Origin: JAKAWQ01 sp035549615 | GTDB lineage: Bacteria > Pseudomonadota > Alphaproteobacteria > Acetobacterales > Acetobacteraceae | Length of the DNA: 24,006 nt | Direction of reading: 5' to 3' | Assembly (NCBI GenBank): GCA_035549615.1 | Contig: DASZQO010000272.1 | Coordinates: forward strand, 1-24,006 | Part shown: positions 7,056 to 13,749 of the stretch, piece by piece | Layout: the number at the start of each line of letters is the position of its first letter | How positions within the stretch are numbered: position 1 is the stretch's first letter | The notes under the pieces: generated by a model | Told to the model about the DNA's origin: nothing | Databases searched by the model: none | The model's input: only the letters and a program-made list of their open reading frames with translations | Position numbers and translations under genes: made by a program

Positions 7056-8087
7056 TTATGAACCCGCTGATCGGTTCGGTGCGCCGGTCTCGCCGCGGCG
7101 CGAAAACCACGTGAGCGCCATCGAGGCGATCAGCACCATGCCGGAGACGCCCTGCGTCCAGCTCGGCGGGATGCCCCAGAGGACGATCAGGTTCTGGATG
7201 ATGCCGATCACCGCAAGCCCGAGCAGGATGCCGAGGACCGAGCCGCGCCCGCCGGTGAGCTGCACGCCGCCAATGATAACCGCCGCAAGCACGGACAGCT
7301 CGTACCCGGTGCCTGCGGTCGGCCCTGCCGTATGCAGGTAGGCCACCGAGCACACGCCGGAGAGTGCCGCCATGAAACCGGAGAGAACCAGCAGAACCAG
7401 CCGCGTCCGGCCGACGTGGAAGCCGACGAGATGGGCGGCGAGCGGGTTGCTGCCGATCGCGAGCAGGCGGAACCCGAAGGCCGTGCGCCGCAGGACGAGC
7501 TCGGCCACGAGCGCGAGCCCCAGGAACAGCAGCGTGATGACGGAAACATCCGCCACGGTGCCCTGGCCGAACGTATCGAAAAAGCCGGGCAACGGCGGCA
7601 TCCCTGTCACCGGCGAACCGCCGGCAAGGACGAGCGCGAGCGCGCGGTATACGCCAAGCGTGGCCAGCGTGACCACCACGGCTGGCACGCGGATCAGTTC
7701 GGCGACCGCACCGTTGGCAAAGCCGCAGGCGAGTCCGGTGCCAAGCCCCTCGGCAATCGCGAGCGCGAGCGAGCTGCCGCGATGCAGCGAGAGGGCGGTC
7801 ACGACGGCGGCCAAGCCGAACACCGAGCCGACCGAGATATCGATCTCCCCCGCCATCAGCGTCAACCCGACGCCGATCGCCAGGAAGCCGAGGAAGGTCA
7901 GGCTCTGCAGGATGCCGGTCAGATTGTCGAGCGTCAGGAAATACGGGCTGCTGACCGCACCGACGACGAAGAACAGCAGGGTGGCCGCGGCGATGCCGCG
8001 TTCCTCGAAGGCAAGCCAGGAGCGCCAGCGCCGCGGCTCGCCGGGCGCTGGAACCTCTGCGCTCGTCCTCTCCGCTGGCGCCGTCAT
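7056..8087 (-). CDS. Sugar-type ABC transporter permease (RbsC-like)
   Basis: The protein has 343 residues and about eight to ten hydrophobic segments, typical of the BPD_transp_2 (RbsC/XylH/AraH) family. Recognisable stretches are LTLMAGEIDISVGSVFGLAAV near residue 80, where this family has its conserved GGIDLSVGS-like motif, and ELSVLAAVIIGGVQLTGGRGSVLG near residue 270. It forms the inner-membrane channel, probably as a homodimer, with the RbsA-like ATPase and the Tat-exported binding protein. Its ATG overlaps the stop of the cyclase gene by 4 bp, so the enzyme and transporter genes are translationally coupled. Confidence 0.93.
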   Translation of the reverse strand: MTAPAERTSAEVPAPGEPRRWRSWLAFEERGIAAATLLFFVVGAVSSPYFLTLDNLTGILQSLTFLGFLAIGVGLTLMAGEIDISVGSVFGLAAVVTALSLHRGSSLALAIAEGLGTGLACGFANGAVAELIRVPAVVVTLATLGVYRALALVLAGGSPVTGMPPLPGFFDTFGQGTVADVSVITLLFLGLALVAELVLRRTAFGFRLLAIGSNPLAAHLVGFHVGRTRLVLLVLSGFMAALSGVCSVAYLHTAGPTAGTGYELSVLAAVIIGGVQLTGGRGSVLGILLGLAVIGIIQNLIVLWGIPPSWTQGVSGMVLIASMALTWFSRRGETGAPNRSAGS

Positions 8088-8911
8088 ACGATCAGGACTG
8101 GCCGCACCCAGGAGCCGGTGGCGCCGGTGATCTTGAGCGGCAGGGCAACGAACAGGCCGGCGCTGACTTGGTCGCGGGCGGGGGCTTCCAGGTCGAGGTT
8201 CTCGATGAGGTGCACGCCGCGCTCCACCAGCATCGCGCGATGCGTGGTCTGGGCGGGGTCGGCGAAGGGCAGTGGCTCGGTCCCGGTGGTGTCGGTGCCG
8301 AGCACGGCCATGCCCTCATCGTGCAGCCAGAGTGCCGCCTCCCGCCCCACGCCTGGCTCGGCGGCCTGGAAGGCCGCCGGATCGGCGTAGAATTGGCGTA
8401 TCTTGCCGGTGCGGACCAGGACGATGTCACCGGCCGCGAGAGCGCGCCCGCTCGCCTGTAATGCATCGCGCAGGTCGGCGATTGTGACCTCGTAGCCATC
8501 GGGCAGGATGTCGGCGCCGCGCAGGCGCGCTATGTCGAGCAGCACGGCGCGGCCGACGATCGGCGGTACGGTTTCCATGCCCTGTTCGCGCCAGCCGCGG
8601 TCCCCACGCGCCTCGCGCGCCAGGGCGCCGCCGTGGATCCGCCCCTCCGCCTGCACGTGGACCAGGGCGTCGATATGGGTCGAGGTGTGCAGCGCCCCAG
8701 TGATGACCTCGGCGCAATACTGGAAGGGCGAGGTGGCGCCGGTGCCTTCCGGGGTCGTGGTGAAGGCGAGCGAGAATCGGACGAAATCCGGATTCTGTGG
8801 CATGCGCTCGTTGATTTCGAGGCCCAGGTCATAGACGCGGCCCTCGCCCGCCAGTGCGGCCGCTTTGCGAACCGCATCCGCGGTGATGCGGCTGATGGCT
8901 CCGCTCGCCAC
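8084..8911 (-). CDS. Cyclase family protein (kynurenine formamidase-like metal hydrolase)
   Basis: From the GTG at 8911 the protein has 275 residues. This start is chosen because GGAGGGAGG lies 6 bp upstream; the frame is open to a TTG at 8953 with no such site. The metal-binding motif of the cyclase/KynB family (H-x-G-T-H-x-D-x-P-x-H) is present in variant form as HTSTHIDALVH (His75, His79, Asp81, His85), with Ser and Leu replacing Gly and Pro. Family members hydrolyse formamides, amides, lactones or esters using a divalent metal. It is the first gene of the operon that continues into the ABC transporter and is divergent from the GntR and enolase-superfamily genes, so it probably acts on the imported solute or its lactone. 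Kynurenine itself is not supported by the context. Confidence 0.88.
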   Translation of the reverse strand: MASGAISRITADAVRKAAALAGEGRVYDLGLEINERMPQNPDFVRFSLAFTTTPEGTGATSPFQYCAEVITGALHTSTHIDALVHVQAEGRIHGGALAREARGDRGWREQGMETVPPIVGRAVLLDIARLRGADILPDGYEVTIADLRDALQASGRALAAGDIVLVRTGKIRQFYADPAAFQAAEPGVGREAALWLHDEGMAVLGTDTTGTEPLPFADPAQTTHRAMLVERGVHLIENLDLEAPARDQVSAGLFVALPLKITGATGSWVRPVLIV

Positions 8912-8960
8912 GCTGCGCCTCCCTCCTGCGGTGACCGTCGTCCCTGCAGTCAACCCGCGC

Positions 8961-8986
8961 TTGATCCTATATCCTATATCCTATAG
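8961..8986. promoter_or_regulatory. Three tandem ATCCTAT heptamers, candidate GntR operator
   Basis: ATCCTAT occurs three times without spacing at 8964-8970, 8971-8977 and 8978-8984, in the 85-bp region between the divergent cyclase (start 8911) and GntR (start 8997) genes. TTGATC at 8961 could be a -35 box for the GntR gene, and TATAGGAT-like sequence on the other strand could serve the operon. This AT-rich patch in GC-rich surroundings is the likely site for the neighbouring FCD-type regulator. Confidence 0.5.
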
Positions 8987-8996
8987 ACGGGAAGGC

Positions 8997-9728
8997 ATGG
9001 ATGGAGTCAAGGCCACACGACGCTTGGCTGCGGGTCCTGCGCTGCCTGTCTCCCGCGCCCTCACCCGGAGCGCGCTTGCCGCGCGCGCTTACGACGCGGT
9101 CAAGGCAATGATCCTTGATCAGGAAATTCCGCCGCGCGCGCATATCGCGATCGACCTTCTGGCCCAGACGCTCGGCGTGTCGCAGACGCCGATCCGGGAG
9201 GCGATGGCGCGGCTGGAGGGCGACGGGCTGGTTGTGCGCGAGGAAAACGGCCGGCTGCACGTGGCCGACGTGCTCGACCGCGCGGGCTTTGAGCAGCTCT
9301 ATGTGATGCGGCTCGCGCTCGAGCCGCTGGCCGCCGCGTTCGCCGCTGAAGCCGCGACGCAGGCGGAAATCCTGTCGCTGCGGGAGACGATTGCCCAGAT
9401 GGGCGCATCGGCCGGACAGGGAAGCTCGGCCGGCTATGCACCGTTCCTTGGTGCCGATACGGCGTTCCACGAAGGCATCGCACGCGCAGGGGGCAACAGG
9501 TTCCTGGCGGACGCCGTACACCACCTGCACAGCCACCACCGGCTGGCGTTTCTCTACCGGAACAGGGGCGTGACGGATTGGCAAGTGGCGCGCGGCGAGC
9601 ACGTGCGGATCGCCGAGGCCATTGCCGGACGCGACCCGGAGCAGGCAGCGGCGATGATGCGCGCCCATATTGAGCGGTCGCGCGAGGTGTTGCGCGCCGG
9701 CTTTGTGCCGGTCCCGGAGGTCGGTTAG
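8997..9728 (+). CDS. GntR family regulator, FadR subfamily (FCD domain)
   Basis: From the ATG at 8997 the protein has 243 residues, normal for FCD regulators. The frame is open upstream to 8865 but overlaps the cyclase gene there; GGGAAGG precedes the chosen ATG. A winged helix-turn-helix covers residues ~22-85 (AYDAVKAMILDQEIPP, then LLAQTLGVSQTPIREAMARLEGDGLV). The C-terminal FCD domain shows the metal-binding pattern: DTAFH, GEHVRI and AHIERS supply Asp and His ligands. Such proteins usually repress catabolic operons and are released by a carboxylic acid ligand. Its gene is divergent from the cyclase-ABC operon and is followed by the enolase-superfamily gene 22 bp on, so it probably controls both through the heptamer repeats. 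Confidence 0.92.
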   Translation: MDGVKATRRLAAGPALPVSRALTRSALAARAYDAVKAMILDQEIPPRAHIAIDLLAQTLGVSQTPIREAMARLEGDGLVVREENGRLHVADVLDRAGFEQLYVMRLALEPLAAAFAAEAATQAEILSLRETIAQMGASAGQGSSAGYAPFLGADTAFHEGIARAGGNRFLADAVHHLHSHHRLAFLYRNRGVTDWQVARGEHVRIAEAIAGRDPEQAAAMMRAHIERSREVLRAGFVPVPEVG

Positions 9729-9750
9729 GGAGGCCGAACAGAGGGAAGGC

Positions 9751-10938
9751 ATGGACACCATTGCGCGCGTCGAACTGTCGATGTTCCGCTTCGAGGTGCC
9801 TGGCCTCGGCCTGCCCGCGCATGGCGCGGCCGGCGTCGGCAACATCATCGCCGAGCGTGGCGGCAAGCTGTCGGCGCGGCGCTGGGCGGTGCGGATCGAA
9901 ACCCGCGACGGCGCGCGCGGCGAATATGTCACGCACTGGGTCGGCACGGCATCCGCCTTCGCGCAAGCGGCGATGCTCGCGCCGCACTTGCTCGGACGCG
10001 ACCCGGATGCCCGCGAGGCGATCTGGCAGGATCTGAAGCGCGAAGTGCGCGCCTACGATCACATGGGGCACGGGCCGCTCGACATCGCCTTGTGGGATCT
10101 CGCCGGGCGGCGCCGCGGCGTCTCGGTGGCGGCGCTGCTCGGCGGCTTCCGCACGCGCCTTTCGGCCTATGCCAGCAGCTATCACGGCCAGGACGAGCCG
10201 GGCGGGCTGCACGCGCCGGAAGCCTTCGCCGAATACGCTGCCAGTTGCCGCAAGCAAGGATTCGCCGGCTTCAAGATCCATGGCTGGCACGACGGCAACG
10301 TGGCCCGCGAGATCGCCACGATCCGCGCCGTCCGCCGCGCGGTAGGGGAAGATTATCCGCTGATGCTCGACCCGGCCTGCGAGTTGCGCACCTGGATGGA
10401 CGCGCTCGCGGTCGGCCGCGCCTGCGACGAAGCGCAGTTCTTCTGGTACGAGGACCCGTACCGCGATTCCGGGATTGCGCCGGACGCCCATAAGCGTCTG
10501 CGCGAGCGGCTGCGCACGCCGCTGCTGGTCTGCGAGCATGTGCGCGGCATCGAGAGCAAGGCCGCGTTCCTCCTCGCCGGCGGCGGCGACATGATGCACG
10601 CCGATCCCGAATACGACATGGGCATCACCGGCGCGATGAAGATTGCCGCGTTCTGCCAGGCGCTCGGCCTGGACATGCAGTATCATGCCTGCGGCCCGGC
10701 GCACCGCGCCGTGATGGCGGCGACTCCCAACACGCATTTCTACGAGATGGCGCTGATCGGCCCCGACATGCCCAACGTCGTGCCGCCCGTCTATGCCTGC
10801 GGCTACTCCGACCAGCCGGAGGCGCTGGCCCCGGACGGCACGGTCGCGGTGCCGCAAGGGCCGGGGCTCGGCGTGCAATACGACTGGGACTTCATCACCG
10901 GCAACCGTGAGCAGTTCCTCGTCTTCACGGCTGCCTGA
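9751..10938 (+). CDS. Enolase superfamily enzyme, mandelate racemase/muconate lactonizing type
   Basis: The protein has 395 residues from the ATG at 9751; the same 13-base GGGAAGGC-plus-start context as the GntR gene precedes it. Metal ligands are visible as Asp207 (LMLDP), Glu234 (WYEDPY) and Glu262 (CEHVRG). Lys175-x-His177 (FKIHGW) sits at the K-x-K position. A likely Asp285/His312 dyad (ADPEYDMGITG; MQYHACGP) marks the mandelate racemase subgroup, where a His-Asp pair acts as base. Members racemise or dehydrate hydroxy acids and sugar acids after proton abstraction alpha to a carboxylate. K-x-H rather than K-x-K favours acid-sugar dehydratase-like chemistry over racemisation, but this is inference. 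It is co-transcribed with the regulator and likely works on the solute imported by the divergent ABC operon. Confidence 0.92.
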   Translation: MDTIARVELSMFRFEVPGLGLPAHGAAGVGNIIAERGGKLSARRWAVRIETRDGARGEYVTHWVGTASAFAQAAMLAPHLLGRDPDAREAIWQDLKREVRAYDHMGHGPLDIALWDLAGRRRGVSVAALLGGFRTRLSAYASSYHGQDEPGGLHAPEAFAEYAASCRKQGFAGFKIHGWHDGNVAREIATIRAVRRAVGEDYPLMLDPACELRTWMDALAVGRACDEAQFFWYEDPYRDSGIAPDAHKRLRERLRTPLLVCEHVRGIESKAAFLLAGGGDMMHADPEYDMGITGAMKIAAFCQALGLDMQYHACGPAHRAVMAATPNTHFYEMALIGPDMPNVVPPVYACGYSDQPEALAPDGTVAVPQGPGLGVQYDWDFITGNREQFLVFTAA

Positions 10939-11028
10939 ACGGCCTTGCGCATGGAGCCTGGTCCAACCGGTGCCCTGCCGGCCGCCGCAGAAGCCGCCGC
11001 AGGATCGGTGCCCGATTCTGTTCAGACG

Positions 11029-11105
11029 TGGCGTCCCCGGCGGGATTCGAACCCACGGCCCCAGGATTAGGAATCCTGTGCTCTATCCAGCTGAGCTACG
11101 GGGAC
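11029..11105 (-). tRNA. tRNA-Arg(CCT)
   Basis: Read on the minus strand this is a complete 74-nt cloverleaf plus an encoded CCA. The acceptor arms GTCCCCG and CGGGGAC pair perfectly with discriminator G. The anticodon stem CAGGA/TCCTG closes the loop TTCCTAA with anticodon CCT (reads AGG). The T arm GTGGG-TTCGAAT-CCCGC and the D arm GCTC...GAGC are canonical. It lies between the catabolic cluster and the core genes, with its 3' end toward the cluster. Confidence 0.97.
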
Positions 11106-11115
11106 CCGGCGCCTG

Positions 11116-11144
11116 CTTATAGCGTTCGCCGCCCTCCCCGTCAG
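11116..11144 (-). promoter_or_regulatory. Sigma70-type promoter of tRNA-Arg
   Basis: On the minus strand CTGACG (11144-11139) and TATAAG (11121-11116) are separated by exactly 17 bp. The -10 box ends 10 bp before the mature 5' end of the tRNA, implying a leader of only a few nucleotides. Confidence 0.55.
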
Positions 11145-11193
11145 CCAGGCAAGCCCGGACGGCGCCGGCCCAGCCCGCTCCGCTCAGTTGCGT

Positions 11194-11451
11194 TCAGTGA
11201 ACCCGAACGGGCTCCATGCCGTGCTGGCGGATCGCCGCCATGGCCACTTCGGCATCCCCTGCGAGCGCCATCGCCGTGCCATCCGCTGCGTGGATTGCAA
11301 AGGCCGGCACCCCGTTCACCACCACGGGCTTGAGGTAGGCAATCTCGGCAACCCCGAGCGCGGCAAGCTGTCCCTCGGATAGGTGCCGGATATCCACCGG
11401 GGCGGGGATCGTGGGAGCTCCGCCCATCTCATCACCATTGCCGATATTCAT
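11194..11451 (-). CDS. DUF1150 family small protein
   Basis: The protein has 85 residues from the ATG at 11451, chosen for the strong AAGGAGAAGGA site just upstream; the frame is open to 11508 without a comparable site. The segment LGVAEIAYLKPV, followed by GVPAFAIHAADGTAMALAGD and a C-terminal AIRQHGMEPVRVH, is typical of DUF1150. This is a short alphaproteobacterial family usually encoded next to a small heat-shock protein, as here: the hsp20 stop is 82 bp upstream on the same strand. It is cytoplasmic with no signal or membrane segment. Its function is unknown; co-expression with Hsp20 under heat stress is a reasonable inference. Confidence 0.88.
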   Translation of the reverse strand: MNIGNGDEMGGAPTIPAPVDIRHLSEGQLAALGVAEIAYLKPVVVNGVPAFAIHAADGTAMALAGDAEVAMAAIRQHGMEPVRVH

Positions 11452-11533
11452 CGTTCCTTCTCCTTGTCCGCGCGCCACCCTCGTATTTCCCTGCAAGAGC
11501 AGTGCCACACGGCGTTTTCTGCGGGGCCAAGCG

Positions 11534-12058
11534 TCAGCCGCGCTCGGCCGTGGTCTCTTCCTGCACGATCCGGGCGACCTCTGGCTTGCCGACCTGGGGC
11601 TTCGCTGTCGGCTTGCCGGCCGTACTGCCCTCCGCGCCGCCGGCTTTCGCGCCGGTGCTGATCGGGATGCTGCGCACGCGCACTTCGGGTTCGGGCCGCA
11701 GGAGGTCGATATGCAGAAGCCCGTTATCGAGCCACGCGCCCTTCACCGTGATCCCCTCCGCAAGCACAAAGGCGCGCTGGAACTGCCGCGCCGCAATGCC
11801 CCGATGGAGGAAGATGCGCCCCTGCCCCTCCTCGGCCTGGCGGCCGCGAATGACGAGCTGGTTGTCCTCTTCAGTAATCTGCAAGTCGTCCATCGTGAAC
11901 CCGGCGACCGCGAGCGTGATGCGGAGTGCGTTCGGGCCCGTCTGTTCAATGTTATAAGGGGGATAGCCATCCGCCGCCGTCTTCGAAGCCCGTTCGAGCA
12001 TCTGCTCGAGATGGTCGAAGCCGAGGAACAGAGGCGATCCGAAAAGCCTGGAACTCAT
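11534..12058 (-). CDS. Small heat-shock protein, Hsp20/IbpA family
   Basis: From the ATG at 12058 the protein has 174 residues. The frame is open to 12166, but that stretch holds the promoter and leader, and GGAGGAGG lies about 9 bp before the chosen ATG. The alpha-crystallin domain spans residues ~33-130 (YNIEQTGPNALRITLAVAGF, then the conserved AWLDNGLLHIDL corresponding to A-x-x-x-x-G-V/L-L) and a C-terminal I-P-I anchor occurs in RSIPIS. A ~35-residue Ala/Gly/Lys-rich tail extends beyond the usual end. It is an ATP-independent holdase that keeps heat-unfolded proteins from aggregating. An RpoH-like promoter and a thermometer-like leader precede it. The DUF1150 gene follows. Confidence 0.93.
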   Translation of the reverse strand: MSSRLFGSPLFLGFDHLEQMLERASKTAADGYPPYNIEQTGPNALRITLAVAGFTMDDLQITEEDNQLVIRGRQAEEGQGRIFLHRGIAARQFQRAFVLAEGITVKGAWLDNGLLHIDLLRPEPEVRVRSIPISTGAKAGGAEGSTAGKPTAKPQVGKPEVARIVQEETTAERG

Positions 12059-12120
12059 CGCCAAGAGCCTCCTCCTTCCGAGCGAAGCAGCCATCGGGAC
12101 CCATCTAGGCATCCCGACAC
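12059..12120 (-). promoter_or_regulatory. Candidate ROSE-like RNA thermometer in hsp20 leader
   Basis: On the minus strand the leader can form two hairpins. The first (12117-12094) pairs TCGGGA with TCCCGA around a 12-nt loop. The second (12090-12072) pairs CTGCTTC with GAAGGAG around the loop GCTCG, with a single internal G/G mismatch. The second arm is part of the ribosome-binding region. ROSE elements are known for a 3' hairpin with a U-Y-G-C-U-like anti-SD strand and a G-G pair opposite the SD; the CTGCT here is close to that. Folding was done by eye. Confidence 0.5.
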
Positions 12121-12126
12121 CAAGCC

Positions 12127-12154
12127 ATGTTGGCAGCCGGCGCGTCCTTTCAAG
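12127..12154 (-). promoter_or_regulatory. RpoH (sigma32)-like heat-shock promoter of hsp20
   Basis: On the minus strand CTTGAAA (12154-12148) is a perfect heat-shock -35 box; 14 bp later CCAACAT (12133-12127) resembles the -10 core CCAT-x-T. The predicted start falls at the foot of the first leader hairpin, which fits a ~60-nt leader. Confidence 0.6.
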
Positions 12155-12241
12155 CCTGTCGCGCAAGGGCGCCCGATCAGGAATGCAGCCCGCCGGCGCG
12201 GGCGGATTGATTGCTGCCGAGGCCGCCGCTACATCCGCTGC

Positions 12242-12865
12242 ATGGCTGAGGCCGCAGCGGAAATCCTGCCGATCGTCATCGCACCGGCACGAATCCTGAA
12301 AACGAAGACCCGTCGCGTCGGTCCCGCCGACGCCGAGACGGTGCGCGCGCTGCTGCCGCGCATGTTCGCCACCATGTACCGTGCCCCGGGGATCGGACTC
12401 GCCGCGCCGCAGGTGGGGGTGGATCTTGCCGTCACAGTGATCGACCTGATGCCGGACGATAAGCCCGCCCCCCTCGTGCTCATCAACCCCGAGATCATCG
12501 GGACAAGCACCGAGCTTGCCACCCGTGAGGAGGGCTGCCTTTCACTCCCCGGCCAGTATGCGGAGGTGAGCCGGCCGGCGCGGGTCAAGGTCCGCTACGA
12601 GGACCCGGCCGGCGCGCGTCATGAGATGGAGGCAGAGGGGCTGCTCGCCGCCTGCCTCCAGCACGAGATCGATCATCTCAACGGCGTTCTGTTCATCGAC
12701 CATCTTTCGGCGCTCAAGCGCAACATGATCCTGCGCCGCCTCGCCAAGGAGCGTCGCCAGAACCAGGAAACGCCCCCGCCATCGCGTTCCTCATTACGCT
12801 CGCCATCACCTTCCCCTGGGCGCGGGCGTGGCAGTGACGAAAAGGCCGTGACAGGGCGGGCGTGA
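12242..12865 (+). CDS. def: Peptide deformylase
   Basis: The protein has 207 residues from the ATG at 12242. All three deformylase motifs are present: GIGLAAPQ (residues 50-57), EGCLS with metal ligand Cys99, and HEIDH with His141, Glu142 and His145. It removes the N-formyl group from nascent proteins at the ribosome using Fe2+ or another metal. The catalytic domain ends near residue 172; the last ~35 residues are Ser/Pro/Arg-rich and unlike the family. The ribosome site is poor. The TGA overlaps the fmt ATG by one base (TGATG), so def-fmt-truA is a coupled operon. The frame is open far upstream, but that region is antisense to hsp20 and is not coding. It is divergent from hsp20. Confidence 0.96.
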   Translation: MAEAAAEILPIVIAPARILKTKTRRVGPADAETVRALLPRMFATMYRAPGIGLAAPQVGVDLAVTVIDLMPDDKPAPLVLINPEIIGTSTELATREEGCLSLPGQYAEVSRPARVKVRYEDPAGARHEMEAEGLLAACLQHEIDHLNGVLFIDHLSALKRNMILRRLAKERRQNQETPPPSRSSLRSPSPSPGRGRGSDEKAVTGRA

Positions 12866-13749
12866 TGCGCCTCGCCTTCATGGGCAGCCCCGATTTCGCG
12901 GTGCCGTCCCTTGCCGCCCTGCTCAAGGCGGGGCACGAGGTCGCGGCAGTCTATGCGCCGCCGCCGCGCCCCGCTGGCCGTGGCCATCGGCTCCAGCCGG
13001 CGCCGGTTGCGCAGTTCGCCGCCGCGCACGGGCTTCTGCTCCGCACCCCAGAGAAGCTGCGCCGCAATCCCAAGGAATGGGATGATTTTGCCGCGCTCGA
13101 TCTCGATGCGGCGGTGGTGGCGGCCTACGGTCTCATCCTGCCAAAGGAAATGCTCGCGCTGCCCCGTCGCGGCTGCCTCAACATCCACGCCAGCCTGCTG
13201 CCGCGCTGGCGCGGCGCGGCACCCATTCAGGCGGCGATCCTGGCCGGCGATACAGAAACCGGCGTGACCATCATGCAGATGGACGAAGGGCTCGATACCG
13301 GCCCGATGCTGCTCGCCGAGCCAGTGCCGATCCCGCCCGACGCCACCGGCGGCACACTCACCACAACTCTGGCCGAGGTCGGCGCCCGCCTCATCGTCCG
13401 CGCGCTCGCCGAGAGTCCCAGGCCCCGCCCGCAAGCGGAGGCACAGGCCTGCTATGCGCCGCGCCTCACCCATGAGGATGCACGGCTCGATTGGTGGACC
13501 CCAGCCGCCATCCTCGCGCGCAAGGTGCGCGCGTTCGATCCCTGGCCCGGCACGTTCTGCGCGTTCAATGGGATGCGGCTCAAGGTGCGGAAAGCATGCG
13601 TCGTGCCCGGCAGCGGTCCCCCCGGCGCACTGCTGGACGATGCACTCACCATTGCCTGCTGCGAGGGGGCGCTTCGCCTGCTCCTGGTCCAGCCGCCCGG
13701 CGGCAAAGTGATGGACGGAGCTGCGTTCCTCCGTGGCCACCGCAAATGA
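12865..13749 (+). CDS. fmt: Methionyl-tRNA formyltransferase
   Basis: The protein has 294 residues, slightly shorter than the ~310 of E. coli Fmt. It begins with the typical LAFMGSPDFAVPSLAALL strand-helix. The active-site region LNIHASLLPRWRGAAPIQ supplies Asn106 and His108, and Asp144 lies in EGLDTGPML, matching the E. coli catalytic triad by spacing. It transfers the formyl group from 10-formyl-tetrahydrofolate to initiator Met-tRNA, the step reversed by the deformylase encoded just upstream. The C-terminal tRNA-binding domain (residues ~200-294) is present. The start overlaps the def stop by one base, and the stop overlaps the truA start by 4 bp. Confidence 0.97.
   Translation: MRLAFMGSPDFAVPSLAALLKAGHEVAAVYAPPPRPAGRGHRLQPAPVAQFAAAHGLLLRTPEKLRRNPKEWDDFAALDLDAAVVAAYGLILPKEMLALPRRGCLNIHASLLPRWRGAAPIQAAILAGDTETGVTIMQMDEGLDTGPMLLAEPVPIPPDATGGTLTTTLAEVGARLIVRALAESPRPRPQAEAQACYAPRLTHEDARLDWWTPAAILARKVRAFDPWPGTFCAFNGMRLKVRKACVVPGSGPPGALLDDALTIACCEGALRLLLVQPPGGKVMDGAAFLRGHRK

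Noticed and set aside
9100..10878. Minus-strand open frame (592 codons) across the GntR and enolase-superfamily genes
   Set aside because: Antisense shadow of two good genes; Arg/Ala/Gly-rich with no recognisable fold.
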